13,571 bases of DNA from Armatimonadota bacterium (GTDB lineage: Bacteria > Armatimonadota > Hebobacteria > Hebobacterales > WVXJ01). The notes under the pieces are model-generated. The model was not told where the DNA came from, made no database searches, and was given only the letters and a program-made list of their open reading frames with translations. The position numbers were made by a program, and so were the translations under genes. Below, piece by piece: positions 1-6,592 of the stretch. Within the stretch, counting starts at the first letter, position 1. Every line of letters begins with the position of its first letter. The stretch covers positions 1 to 13,571 of the forward strand of contig WVXJ01000218.1 of NCBI GenBank assembly GCA_011773575.1. Direction: 5' to 3'.

Positions 1-14
1 ACTTTGAGTTCCAT
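1..14 (-). CDS. Possible first codons of livF (second ABC ATPase), cut by the window edge
   Basis: On the minus strand an ATG at 14-12 opens a frame reading Met-Glu-Leu-Lys before the window ends. LivF-type ATPases commonly begin this way (a short Met-x-Leu-x lead into the first beta strand), and livF is the gene expected after livG in a livHMG(F) operon. The upstream AAGG-rich stretch is only a weak ribosome binding site. A competing ATG at 43-41 in another frame has GGAGG directly against it, too close for good initiation. Only four codons are visible, so the call rests on context. Confidence 0.2.
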
Positions 15-42
15 CGCTCGGCCTTGCCTTCGATTTGCGACA

Positions 43-120
43 TCCTCCCCCCTCTGTGGAGGAGGAAAGAGGTGGAGGGAATCACCCCCACCCTGCACCC
101 TCCCCGTCAAGGGAGAGGGA
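43..120. repeat. Three-hairpin palindromic intergenic element
   Basis: Three adjacent hairpins can be drawn. The first pairs TCCTCC (43-48) with GGAGGA (61-66). The second pairs GGTGG(A)GGG (71-79) with CCCCCACC (85-92) around loop AATCA, leaving one bulged A. The third pairs CCCTCCCC (98-105) with GGG(A)GAGGG (111-119) around loop GTCAA, again with one bulged A. G/C-run palindromes of this form are common as dispersed, non-coding repeats in many bacterial genomes. It lies after livG and could end, stabilise or process the liv transcript; there is no T-run typical of an intrinsic terminator. Only one copy is in the window, so its repeat nature is inferred from its form. Confidence 0.5.
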
Positions 121-222
121 AGGTAATGCTCTCCACCGCGTCGTCTTGGAAACAAGTGGACTCGGGATCTTCTCTCGGCAGAATCCATCCCAGAATTGCG
201 GCAAGTTTCTTCTGCGGTAAAG

Positions 223-990
223 TCATACCGGCGCTTCTCCCAGGTAGGCTTCTATTACTTTGGGGTCTCGCTGGATTTGTTCAGGTGTGCCTTCGGCGAT
301 CTGCACTCCGTGGTCCAGTACGACCACGCGCTGACAGATTCCCATGACCACTCGCATATCGTGTTCAATCAAGAGAACGGTGAGATTGAAGTCTTCTTTG
401 ACCTTGGAGATAAGCTGCATGAGTTGCCTGGTTTCGTAAGGATTCATACCCGCGGTGGGTTCATCCAGCAGGAGTAGTTGCGGATTCGTGGCGAGCGCCC
501 TGGCGATCTCCAGGCGGCGTTGTTCCCCATAGGGAAGGCTGCTGGCGGGAAGGTCACGGCGGGGCGAGAGTTCGAAGGCCTCCAGCAGTTCCAGGGCGTG
601 GGAGCGGATGCGAGATTCCTCGCTCTGACCGAAGGGAGTGCTAAGGACGGCTTCGGCGAGTCCGTAGTGCGGTGAATGGATACAGGCGACACGGACATTA
701 TCCAGCACGGAAAGGCTTGAGAACAGCCGGATATTCTGGAAGGTGCGGGCGATGCCGAGATGGGTTCGCCGGTTAGGGGAGAGGCCGCGCAGCGGCCGGC
801 CGGAGAAGAGGACTTCTCCCTGAGCCGAAGGGGTAAGGCCGGAGATGAGATTGAAGAAGGTTGTCTTTCCCGCGCCATTGGGGCCGATGAGGCCGACGAG
901 TTCGCCTTTCTCCAGAGAGAAATCGAACTCCGAGACGGCGGTAACTCCGCCGAAGCAGACCGTACAGTTGCGCGCTTCAAGCAGGGCCAT
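223..990 (-). CDS. livG: Branched-chain amino acid ABC transporter, ATP-binding protein LivG
   Basis: This is the cytoplasmic ATPase that powers LivHM-type import of branched-chain or related amino acids. With the chosen start it has 255 residues, the usual LivG length. Visible motifs are Walker A GPNGAGKTT (36-44), the Q-loop glutamine at 85 in ARTFQNIRLF, the LivG-type signature LPYGEQ (152-157), Walker B LLLLDEP with D176/E177, and the switch histidine at 210. The C-terminus VIEAYLGEAPV is typical of the family. The open frame extends to a start at 1056, but ATG at 990-988 is preferred: GGAGG lies 7 nt upstream, and the longer form would add 22 residues over the livM tail. It overlaps the end of livM by 14 nt, which indicates translational coupling. 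No key residue is missing. Confidence 0.95.
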   Translation of the reverse strand: MALLEARNCTVCFGGVTAVSEFDFSLEKGELVGLIGPNGAGKTTFFNLISGLTPSAQGEVLFSGRPLRGLSPNRRTHLGIARTFQNIRLFSSLSVLDNVRVACIHSPHYGLAEAVLSTPFGQSEESRIRSHALELLEAFELSPRRDLPASSLPYGEQRRLEIARALATNPQLLLLDEPTAGMNPYETRQLMQLISKVKEDFNLTVLLIEHDMRVVMGICQRVVVLDHGVQIAEGTPEQIQRDPKVIEAYLGEAPV

Positions 991-2155
991 CAGTTTGCCT
1001 CCGGCGCAGTGTGAAGCGTTTGACAATCCCGGCCCAGGAGATTTCCCGGCCGCCAAGAAGGCCCTGCGGCCGGGTGAGCATGATCATGACCAGCAGACCG
1101 GAGAAGAGCAGCATGCGCAGTTCAGCCACCCGCTCGGCGAGGAAGACCTGGGAACGCACCAGGCCCAGCGCCAGTGCAGCGAGAATGGCGAGAACCATGC
1201 TGAGTTTGGCATTTTTCGGCAGCCGCCAGGCCGGCGCCAAGAGCAGAAGTATGGCGGCCGCGCAAACGAGGGACCCGACCATCAATCCCAGGGTGCTGCG
1301 CAGTGCATAGGAGAGCAAAGTCAATAGAATGGCGGCGACGGTGCAGCCCGTGATTGAACCCATGCCGCCGAGAACCACCATGATGACTATCATCACAGAG
1401 GCGATGACATCGAAGTCATTGGGGTGAAGGCCCAGGCGATAATGACCGGAGAGACAGCCGGCGATACCGGCGAAGGCGGCCCCCAGCGCGAAGGCCATCA
1501 CTTTGTAATAAGTGATGGGAACTCCCATCACCTGGGCGGCAACTTCATCCTCCCGGATAGATAGCAGCGCGCGACCGTGCGCGGAACGAAGCAGGTTGGC
1601 GGAGACCATGATGGTGATGATGACGAAGAGATAGATCCAGAAAAGGTTGACGAACTGGGGAATCTGCACCATGGGGGTGAAGCCTGAAGCGCCGCCGACT
1701 TCCGGGCGGTTGTTGATGATGAGGCGGATGATTTCCCCGAAGCCGAGGGTGGCAATGGCAAGATAGTCGCCCCGCAGTCTGAGGGTCGGCAGCCCTACCA
1801 GAAAACCCGCGATAGCAGCGGTGAGAGCGGAGATTGCCAGGGCCCCGAAGAATACGAGTTGCTTCGCTGCGGCCGGGCCCATACCTGTGTTGGAGAGAGC
1901 CTCTATCCACTGTGGAGCATAGTAGAAAGTGAGAGCCGCGGAACAATAGCCGCCCACCGCCATGAAGCCCGCATGTCCCAGGGAGAATTGGCCGGTAAAA
2001 CCATTGATGAGGTTCAGGCTGACGGCGAGGATGATGGCAATACCTATCTCAATGGTTATCTGCAAGTGATATGGATTGAGCGTGGCCGAGAGCAATCTGT
2101 CGGCCAACCATAGCCCGATGCAGATGATGATTGCCGTTGAGAGACGTTTCAACAT
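977..2155 (-). CDS. livM: Branched-chain amino acid ABC transporter, permease LivM
   Basis: This 392-residue inner-membrane permease is rich in hydrophobic segments and forms the translocation channel with LivH. Family hallmarks include the N-terminal stretch LNLINGFTGQFSLGHAGF (about 47-64) and a central loop LRLRGDYLAIATLGFGEIIR (about 125-144) of the kind that contacts the ATPase. The glycine-rich VVLGGMGSITG (about 261-271) and the terminal RPQGLLGGRE also fit. It follows livH by 71 nt and overlaps livG by 14 nt. The ATG at 2155 has no convincing Shine-Dalgarno; the spacer just upstream instead holds a strong inverted repeat. The basic tail after the last membrane segment is ordinary for LivM. 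Confidence 0.94.
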   Translation of the reverse strand: MLKRLSTAIIICIGLWLADRLLSATLNPYHLQITIEIGIAIILAVSLNLINGFTGQFSLGHAGFMAVGGYCSAALTFYYAPQWIEALSNTGMGPAAAKQLVFFGALAISALTAAIAGFLVGLPTLRLRGDYLAIATLGFGEIIRLIINNRPEVGGASGFTPMVQIPQFVNLFWIYLFVIITIMVSANLLRSAHGRALLSIREDEVAAQVMGVPITYYKVMAFALGAAFAGIAGCLSGHYRLGLHPNDFDVIASVMIVIMVVLGGMGSITGCTVAAILLTLLSYALRSTLGLMVGSLVCAAAILLLLAPAWRLPKNAKLSMVLAILAALALGLVRSQVFLAERVAELRMLLFSGLLVMIMLTRPQGLLGGREISWAGIVKRFTLRRRQTDGPA

Positions 2156-2173
2156 GGTCTATCGAAGGGCAAT

Positions 2174-2194
2174 GGCAGGAGTTCAACTCCTGCC
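2174..2194. repeat. Perfect 10+1+10 inverted repeat between livH and livM
   Basis: GGCAGGAGTT and AACTCCTGCC flank a single base. As RNA this would fold as an 8-bp, mostly G:C stem (GGCAGGAG/CTCCTGCC) with a 5-nt loop, ending 18 nt before the livM start codon. No T-run follows on the minus strand, so it is not a typical terminator. It could protect or process the livHMG mRNA, or be a dispersed palindromic repeat. Confidence 0.7.
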
Positions 2195-2226
2195 CTACGG
2201 ACTCGCATTCTCCTTTTCGCTCCTTC

Positions 2227-3147
2227 CTATGCTCTTTCTATCATGCCGCGGCCTGTCAGGCCTGTGGGCCGCAGTATGAGAATGATGATCAACAAGGCAA
2301 AGGCAATGGCATCCTTGTACTCACTTGAGATATAGCCGGCCACCATATACTCCGCCATTCCCATGATCATTCCGCCGAGGACCGCTCCGGTGAGGTTGCC
2401 GATACCTCCCACCACCGCGGCGATGAAGGCCTTGATGCCGGGGACAAAACCCAGCATGGGCCACACCTTGGGCCAGCCCAGGACAGCCAGCACTCCGGCA
2501 ACCGCGGCCAGCGCGGAGCCGAGAGCAAAAGTGAGGGAGATGACGCGGTCGGTGTTGATGCCCATCAAAGCAGCGGTTTCTCGGTCAAAGGATATGGCGC
2601 GCATGGCTCGGCCGAAGCGAGTGCGGCCGACTATTAATTGCAGGAGGATGAAGAGCAGGGCGGCGGTAATGAGAATGAAGATCTGCTGGGGGCTTATCAG
2701 GATATGGCTGCTCTGCTGAAGAGAATGGCTTGCGGCCTCAAGGCCCTCACCGAGCCGACCTCCGATCTGGGCTGGAAAATGGCGAGGGGCGGCACCGAAA
2801 AACAACTGGGCAAGGTTCTCTATGACAAGAGAGACGCCGATGGCGGTGATAAGCATGGTGAGGCGGGGCTGGCGGCGCAGGGGGCGATAGGCGCCACGCT
2901 CAATCAACACTCCTAGCAGCGCGCAGCCCGCTACCGCCAGGACAATGGCGACCAGCAGTGGCAGATGCCAGAGGGTGATGCAGAAGAGGGCGATATATGC
3001 GCCCACCATGAGAACATCACCGTGGGCGAAGTTGATCAGCCGCAGGACGCCATAAACCATCGTATAGCCCAGAGCAATCAACGCATACAGACTGCCCCAG
3101 GCTAACCCCTGTACGAAATAGAGACCGAAACGCTCAAGTTCACTCAC
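2227..3147 (-). CDS. livH: Branched-chain amino acid ABC transporter, permease LivH
   Basis: This 306-residue polytopic inner-membrane permease pairs with LivM. The N-terminal region GLAWGSLYALIALGYTMVYG followed by LRLINFAHGDVLMVGAY is the LivH fingerprint. Further matches are the loop RTRFGRAMRAISFDRETAALMGIN, the glycine-rich KAFIAAVVGGIGNLTGAVLGG, and the terminal ILRPTGLTGRG. The length matches the family (about 290-310). The start is GTG at 3147 with AGAGG at 3155-3159, 7 nt upstream. It appears to be the first gene of the livHMG run. The gene for the periplasmic binding protein is not adjacent. Confidence 0.95.
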   Translation of the reverse strand: MSELERFGLYFVQGLAWGSLYALIALGYTMVYGVLRLINFAHGDVLMVGAYIALFCITLWHLPLLVAIVLAVAGCALLGVLIERGAYRPLRRQPRLTMLITAIGVSLVIENLAQLFFGAAPRHFPAQIGGRLGEGLEAASHSLQQSSHILISPQQIFILITAALLFILLQLIVGRTRFGRAMRAISFDRETAALMGINTDRVISLTFALGSALAAVAGVLAVLGWPKVWPMLGFVPGIKAFIAAVVGGIGNLTGAVLGGMIMGMAEYMVAGYISSEYKDAIAFALLIIILILRPTGLTGRGMIERA

Positions 3148-3331
3148 GAGTTCGCCTCTGCCATGAGCAATTCTAATTGATTCCGTTCAAAAGTCAGACG
3201 GACTATTGCTAAGAGATACTAGCGAAAATTGAAGGTGAAGACCAGTCTGGAGTGACATTTAAGAGTCTGCTTGATGCTGCGATATCGCCCCTCTTTCTGC
3301 ACTCTAAAGTATTTTCGCATTTTGCCCGAAG

Positions 3332-3358
3332 ATTATAGATAGGGCGAGACTCACTCAA
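3332..3358 (-). promoter_or_regulatory. Candidate sigma-70-type promoter for livHMG
   Basis: On the minus strand, TTGAGT (3358-3353) and a perfect TATAAT (3337-3332) are separated by 15 nt. The -10 box is ideal; the -35 matches four of six bases and the spacer is shorter than the preferred 17. It would give a leader of roughly 180 nt before the livH GTG start. This is a pattern match only. Confidence 0.35.
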
Positions 3359-3414
3359 TAGTTGGTCTCCTTAAATCCTATTTCGCCCACAATATCGCTT
3401 TACGGGCGCCAAAA

Positions 3415-3451
3415 CCCGGCCTGGCAAGAAGGCCTACAAAGAGAGGCCGGG
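3415..3451 (+). promoter_or_regulatory. Hairpin overlapping the ribosome binding site of the GT2/TPR gene
   Basis: CCCGGCCT (3415-3422) and AGGCCGGG (3444-3451) form a perfect 8-bp stem with a 21-nt loop. The loop contains another AGGCCT (3430-3435) that can pair with either arm, so alternative folds exist. The Shine-Dalgarno run GGGGGAG (3449-3455) shares its first three G residues with the stem, and the ATG follows 6 nt later. Folding could therefore limit ribosome access. No known riboswitch was recognised. Confidence 0.5.
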
Positions 3452-3461
3452 GGAGATCTGA

Positions 3462-5849
3462 ATGTCTGATATGTTCGAGAAGCCGCGGCCTGAAGCCTAT
3501 GTCCTGTCATTATTGGCGGAGGGCAAGTATGAGGTAGCCTTCGAAGTCATCGGCGAGGTTGGCTTCGGCCATCTCTATGCCCCGGATTACAGCAATTACG
3601 CGCACCAGATGATGGAGTGCGGGAAGGACAAATTGGCTGTAGATCTGTTTCGCAAGGCGATGACTCTCGACCCCGGGCTGGCACAGGCTCCCTCCGGACT
3701 CGGCATTCTCTATCTGCGCCAGGGCAAACACGGTCTCGCCATTGAGGCTTTGCAGCAGGCGGTCAACCTGAACCCGGAGTCGGCGTGTGCACAGACCGCG
3801 CTGGGTATCGCGCTGTGCAACTCGGGGAAGGCAATTGAGGCCATACCACACCTTACTCGCGCTCTGGAATGCATGCCCGGCCTGGCCTCCGCGGAAGACG
3901 CCCTGCGCAAGGTGCGCAAGGCACTCGCTCAACAGGGCAAAGGGCGCGGTCGAAAGAAGCGCGGGCCTGTGCCGACGCTTTCCTCCGCACGGAAAAAAGA
4001 ACTGTTCGCGCGCATTGATACCGCCCTCCAGCACAGTGCCGAGACGCGACAGGAGGAGACTCCGCCTCCCACCCTGTCAGTTTGTATGATCGTGAGAGAT
4101 GAAGAAGAAACACTGGCTCGATGTCTGCGCAGTGTTCAGAAGGCCGCGGATGAAATCGTGGTGGTGGATACCGGCTCCAAGGATCGCACCGTAGAGATAG
4201 CTCGTGAATTCGATGCTAAGATCGGCCATTTTGAGTGGTGTGATGATTTCGCGGCCGCCCGTAATTATGCTTTGGGGCTGACGAGTTGTGATTGGATACT
4301 CACCATGGACGCCGATGATGAGATGGATCCCGGCGGAGACGCCGGGCTGCGCTTGTTTATCAACGGCCGGCCCGAGGCCGAGGCCTGCTGGATGCGCACG
4401 CGGATTCCTTGTCCCGGCGGATTCGAGACCTTCATTGAACATCCCCGGTTGTTTCGCAATCATATCGGGCTGCATTATGTGAACAGCGTTCACGAGCAGT
4501 TGGCCTATCCGGACGGACGCCGGGTTGCGCCCCAGATCAGTACCAGTATCACGGTGTATCATCATGGATACATCGCCACCCCCGAAGAAGTCAACGGTCG
4601 GCATGAGCGCAACCTGCGCATTCTGCAGGCGGAGATAGAACGCAAACCGGATGACGCGCTCACACATTTCTTCCTGGCCAAAGAGTATCGCAGTCCCGGG
4701 AACTTCGAAAAGGCGCTTCCCCATCTGCGCCGCGCCCTTGAACTCTTGGCCGAGCAAAACGGCTCCTTTCTTCGCCTGAAGACCTTTTCATATCTGGGGG
4801 AGACACTGGTTGCTCTGGGCCGGCCGGAAGAGGCCGAGCGAATCTATGAAGAAGCATTCGAATATTTTCCCGACAATCCCGGACTCTGGTTCGGCATGGG
4901 TGAAGCGAGGCTTGCGCTGGGCCGCGCGGAAGAGGCGGTCCACGCCTATGAGACAGCAACGCGGGGACGCTTCGGCGACAAGCTGGCGAACCAGGATTTC
5001 ATGTGCCGGGATTTGAAACCCCGCTTGCGTCTGGCGGAGATTGCGCTGGCGCGTGGAGATGTTGATGAAGCGGAGGCGCAGTGGAAGAAGGCGCACGCTG
5101 TTCGCGGGGACATGGAATTGCTGCACAAACTGCGCGCCCGCATTGATAATGCTCGCGCCGAGCAACCATCAACACAAGACATGGAGCAGCGTATTGCAGA
5201 CTGCCGGAGGCGGCTGGGTGCGCAGCCTGACGATTTGGGCGCGCGGGCGGCTTTGGTGTCGGCACTCATCGCGACAGGGCGCGCAGTGGAGGCCGAGCGC
5301 GAGGCGGCGGAGGCGGTTCGCCACAGAGGAGACTGCGCGGAAGCGCGCAACCTGCACGGCACCGCCTTGACCTGCTGCCGGCGCTTCGAAGAGGCGGCGG
5401 AAGCCTTTGCCTGTGCTGCAAGAAGCGACCCCGCCAACAGCGCGGTGCTCTGCAATCTCGCCGATACCTATCATGAGTTGGGACGAACAACCGAGGCGCG
5501 CGATACCTTCCATGCCGCGCTGGCGGCGGATAAGCAGTGTGTGGTCGCGCATATTGGATTGGGTCAACTCTCATTCAGCGAAGGCAAGTGGGAGGAGGCG
5601 CTGGAGAGTTTTGAGAACGCGCTCAAGATTGAGCCGGAGCATGTGGAGGCCTGGCTTGGGGTGGCGCGGACTTATCTTGAGAAGAGGGCTCTCCAGGCAA
5701 CCATAACGGCCTATGAAAAAGCCGTCAATTTGAGCGGAGGCACGCGTGAAGTGATGGCTGAATTGGCAAGCGTCAGGCATCGCCTTGTGGAGATGGCGCA
5801 GTCCGCGGGAAAGGATGAGCAATGCCAGCCTGTCTCAGTCAACTCGTGA
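3462..5849 (+). CDS. Glycosyltransferase family 2 domain embedded in TPR arrays
   Basis: This 795-residue, predicted soluble protein has no signal peptide or membrane segment. Residues about 40-155 hold roughly three TPR units (for example LAVDLFRKAMTLDPG, AIEALQQAVNLNPES). A basic linker with GRGRKKRG (161-168) follows. The GT2 domain spans about 204-370: it starts LSVCMIVRDEEETLARCL, continues with EIVVVDTGSKDRT, and carries the nucleotide-sugar and metal-binding acidic motif DADDE at 283-287. More TPRs follow at about 397-550 and 575-760. The family transfers a sugar from a nucleotide donor; the TPRs probably hold a protein or peptide acceptor. Donor and acceptor cannot be read from sequence. 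It is first in a cassette with a methyltransferase (28-nt overlap) and an ATP-grasp enzyme. The start ATG has GGGGGAG 6 nt upstream. Confidence 0.88.
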   Translation: MSDMFEKPRPEAYVLSLLAEGKYEVAFEVIGEVGFGHLYAPDYSNYAHQMMECGKDKLAVDLFRKAMTLDPGLAQAPSGLGILYLRQGKHGLAIEALQQAVNLNPESACAQTALGIALCNSGKAIEAIPHLTRALECMPGLASAEDALRKVRKALAQQGKGRGRKKRGPVPTLSSARKKELFARIDTALQHSAETRQEETPPPTLSVCMIVRDEEETLARCLRSVQKAADEIVVVDTGSKDRTVEIAREFDAKIGHFEWCDDFAAARNYALGLTSCDWILTMDADDEMDPGGDAGLRLFINGRPEAEACWMRTRIPCPGGFETFIEHPRLFRNHIGLHYVNSVHEQLAYPDGRRVAPQISTSITVYHHGYIATPEEVNGRHERNLRILQAEIERKPDDALTHFFLAKEYRSPGNFEKALPHLRRALELLAEQNGSFLRLKTFSYLGETLVALGRPEEAERIYEEAFEYFPDNPGLWFGMGEARLALGRAEEAVHAYETATRGRFGDKLANQDFMCRDLKPRLRLAEIALARGDVDEAEAQWKKAHAVRGDMELLHKLRARIDNARAEQPSTQDMEQRIADCRRRLGAQPDDLGARAALVSALIATGRAVEAEREAAEAVRHRGDCAEARNLHGTALTCCRRFEEAAEAFACAARSDPANSAVLCNLADTYHELGRTTEARDTFHAALAADKQCVVAHIGLGQLSFSEGKWEEALESFENALKIEPEHVEAWLGVARTYLEKRALQATITAYEKAVNLSGGTREVMAELASVRHRLVEMAQSAGKDEQCQPVSVNS

Positions 5850-6571
5850 ATCCGGTGACGGAACGCGAACGGCTGGAGCAAGCCGCGGGCTGTTATGACA
5901 GCCGCCGCGGGCTGAGTTATCGCCTGGTGAGGTCCGGCGCGGATATTGTGCTCGCTCATGCACACGGTCCTCGACTGCTGGAGATGGGCTGTGCCAATGG
6001 TGTGATGACCGAGGTTTTCGCGGTGCACTTTCCCGAGGTGGTGGTGGTCGAAGGGACCGCGGCCTATGCGGAGGCCGCGCGCGCCATTTTGGGTGATGCG
6101 GGCCAAGTCCACTGCTCTCTGTTTGAGGAGTTCGAGCCCGACAAGCCCTTCAATGACATCGTGATGGCGGGAATGCTGGAGCATGTCGCCGATCCGGTGG
6201 GCCTCCTGCACAGGGCGGCGGGCTGGCTGGCTGCAGGAGGCTCCATCCACGCCATTGTGCCCCATGCCATGTCATTGCATCGGCGGGTCGGGGTGGCGAT
6301 GGGGCTGCTGACTCGTTCAGAGGAACTACATTCCGGCGATATCGCCATCGGGCATCGCCGCATTTATACCTGGGATTCGGTGAGGTCGCACATTGAGGAG
6401 AGCGGCTTGCGGATCGTCGCCAAGGAAGGCAATTTTCTCAAGCCGCTCTCCAACCAACAGATGGCGAAGTGGCCGGAGGACCTGCTGGAGGCATTTCAGG
6501 TCTTGGGGCGTGAACTGCCTGATCTCTGCGCGGAAATCTACTTGCAGTGCCGGCCGGCTGAGTCGGATTGA
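5822..6571 (+). CDS. Class I SAM-dependent methyltransferase
   Basis: This 249-residue cytoplasmic enzyme has a Rossmann methyltransferase core. Motif I is LLEMGCANG (52-60), where the usual second glycine is Ala. Glu77 in VVVVEG is the ribose-binding acidic residue, NDIVMAGMLEHV (111-122) is the motif after strand 4, and a GLLHRAAGWLAAGG segment (127-140) follows. The C-terminal part, with GHRRIYTW and NFLKPLSNQQM, resembles methyltransferases of surface-polysaccharide clusters, so sugar or glycan methylation is plausible but unproven. It overlaps the GT2/TPR gene by 28 nt and is followed 21 nt later by the ATP-grasp gene. ATG 5822 is preferred because AAGGA lies 6 nt upstream. A GTG at 5846 overlapping the previous stop (GTGA) is an alternative but has no ribosome binding site. 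Confidence 0.87.
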   Translation: MPACLSQLVNPVTERERLEQAAGCYDSRRGLSYRLVRSGADIVLAHAHGPRLLEMGCANGVMTEVFAVHFPEVVVVEGTAAYAEAARAILGDAGQVHCSLFEEFEPDKPFNDIVMAGMLEHVADPVGLLHRAAGWLAAGGSIHAIVPHAMSLHRRVGVAMGLLTRSEELHSGDIAIGHRRIYTWDSVRSHIEESGLRIVAKEGNFLKPLSNQQMAKWPEDLLEAFQVLGRELPDLCAEIYLQCRPAESD

Positions 6572-6592
6572 ACGGAACAGGGAGGATTAATC

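Larger units (their letters stand above)
3148..3461. other. Divergent intergenic region between livH and the GT2/TPR gene
   Basis: This 314-bp stretch is more AT-rich than its surroundings and holds no convincing gene. It should contain promoters for both divergent units. Visible structure: a TATAAT box facing livH (3332-3337), a 10-bp palindrome GCGATATCGC (3279-3288), three mutually pairable six-base elements (TCGCCC at 3285-3290 and 3383-3388, GGGCGA at 3342-3347), ATATCGC repeated at 3282 and 3392, and a GC-rich hairpin at 3415-3451. I do not recognise any known riboswitch class. Confidence 0.6.

Noticed and set aside
24..477. Plus-strand open frames across the left end
   Set aside because: They run antisense through livG or through the palindromic element and show no family motif or ribosome binding site.
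444..980. 178-codon open frame on the minus strand in a second livG frame
   Set aside because: It is a frame shadow of livG, rich in Ser/Pro/Arg with no motifs.
991..1056. N-terminal extension of livG to the start at 1056
   Set aside because: It would overlap livM by 80 nt, and the GGAGG site 7 nt before ATG 990 gives the family's usual length.
3411..3460. Cyclic-di-GMP or other known riboswitch upstream of the GT2/TPR gene
   Set aside because: The GGCC-rich hairpin loosely recalls riboswitch stems, but the conserved core bases of the classes I know are absent.
4077..4757. 226-codon open frame antisense to the GT2 domain
   Set aside because: The plus strand carries an unmistakable GT2/TPR protein; the antisense frame has no domain signature.
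5711..6265. 184-codon antisense frame over the methyltransferase
   Set aside because: It crosses two real overlapping genes on the other strand and lacks motifs.
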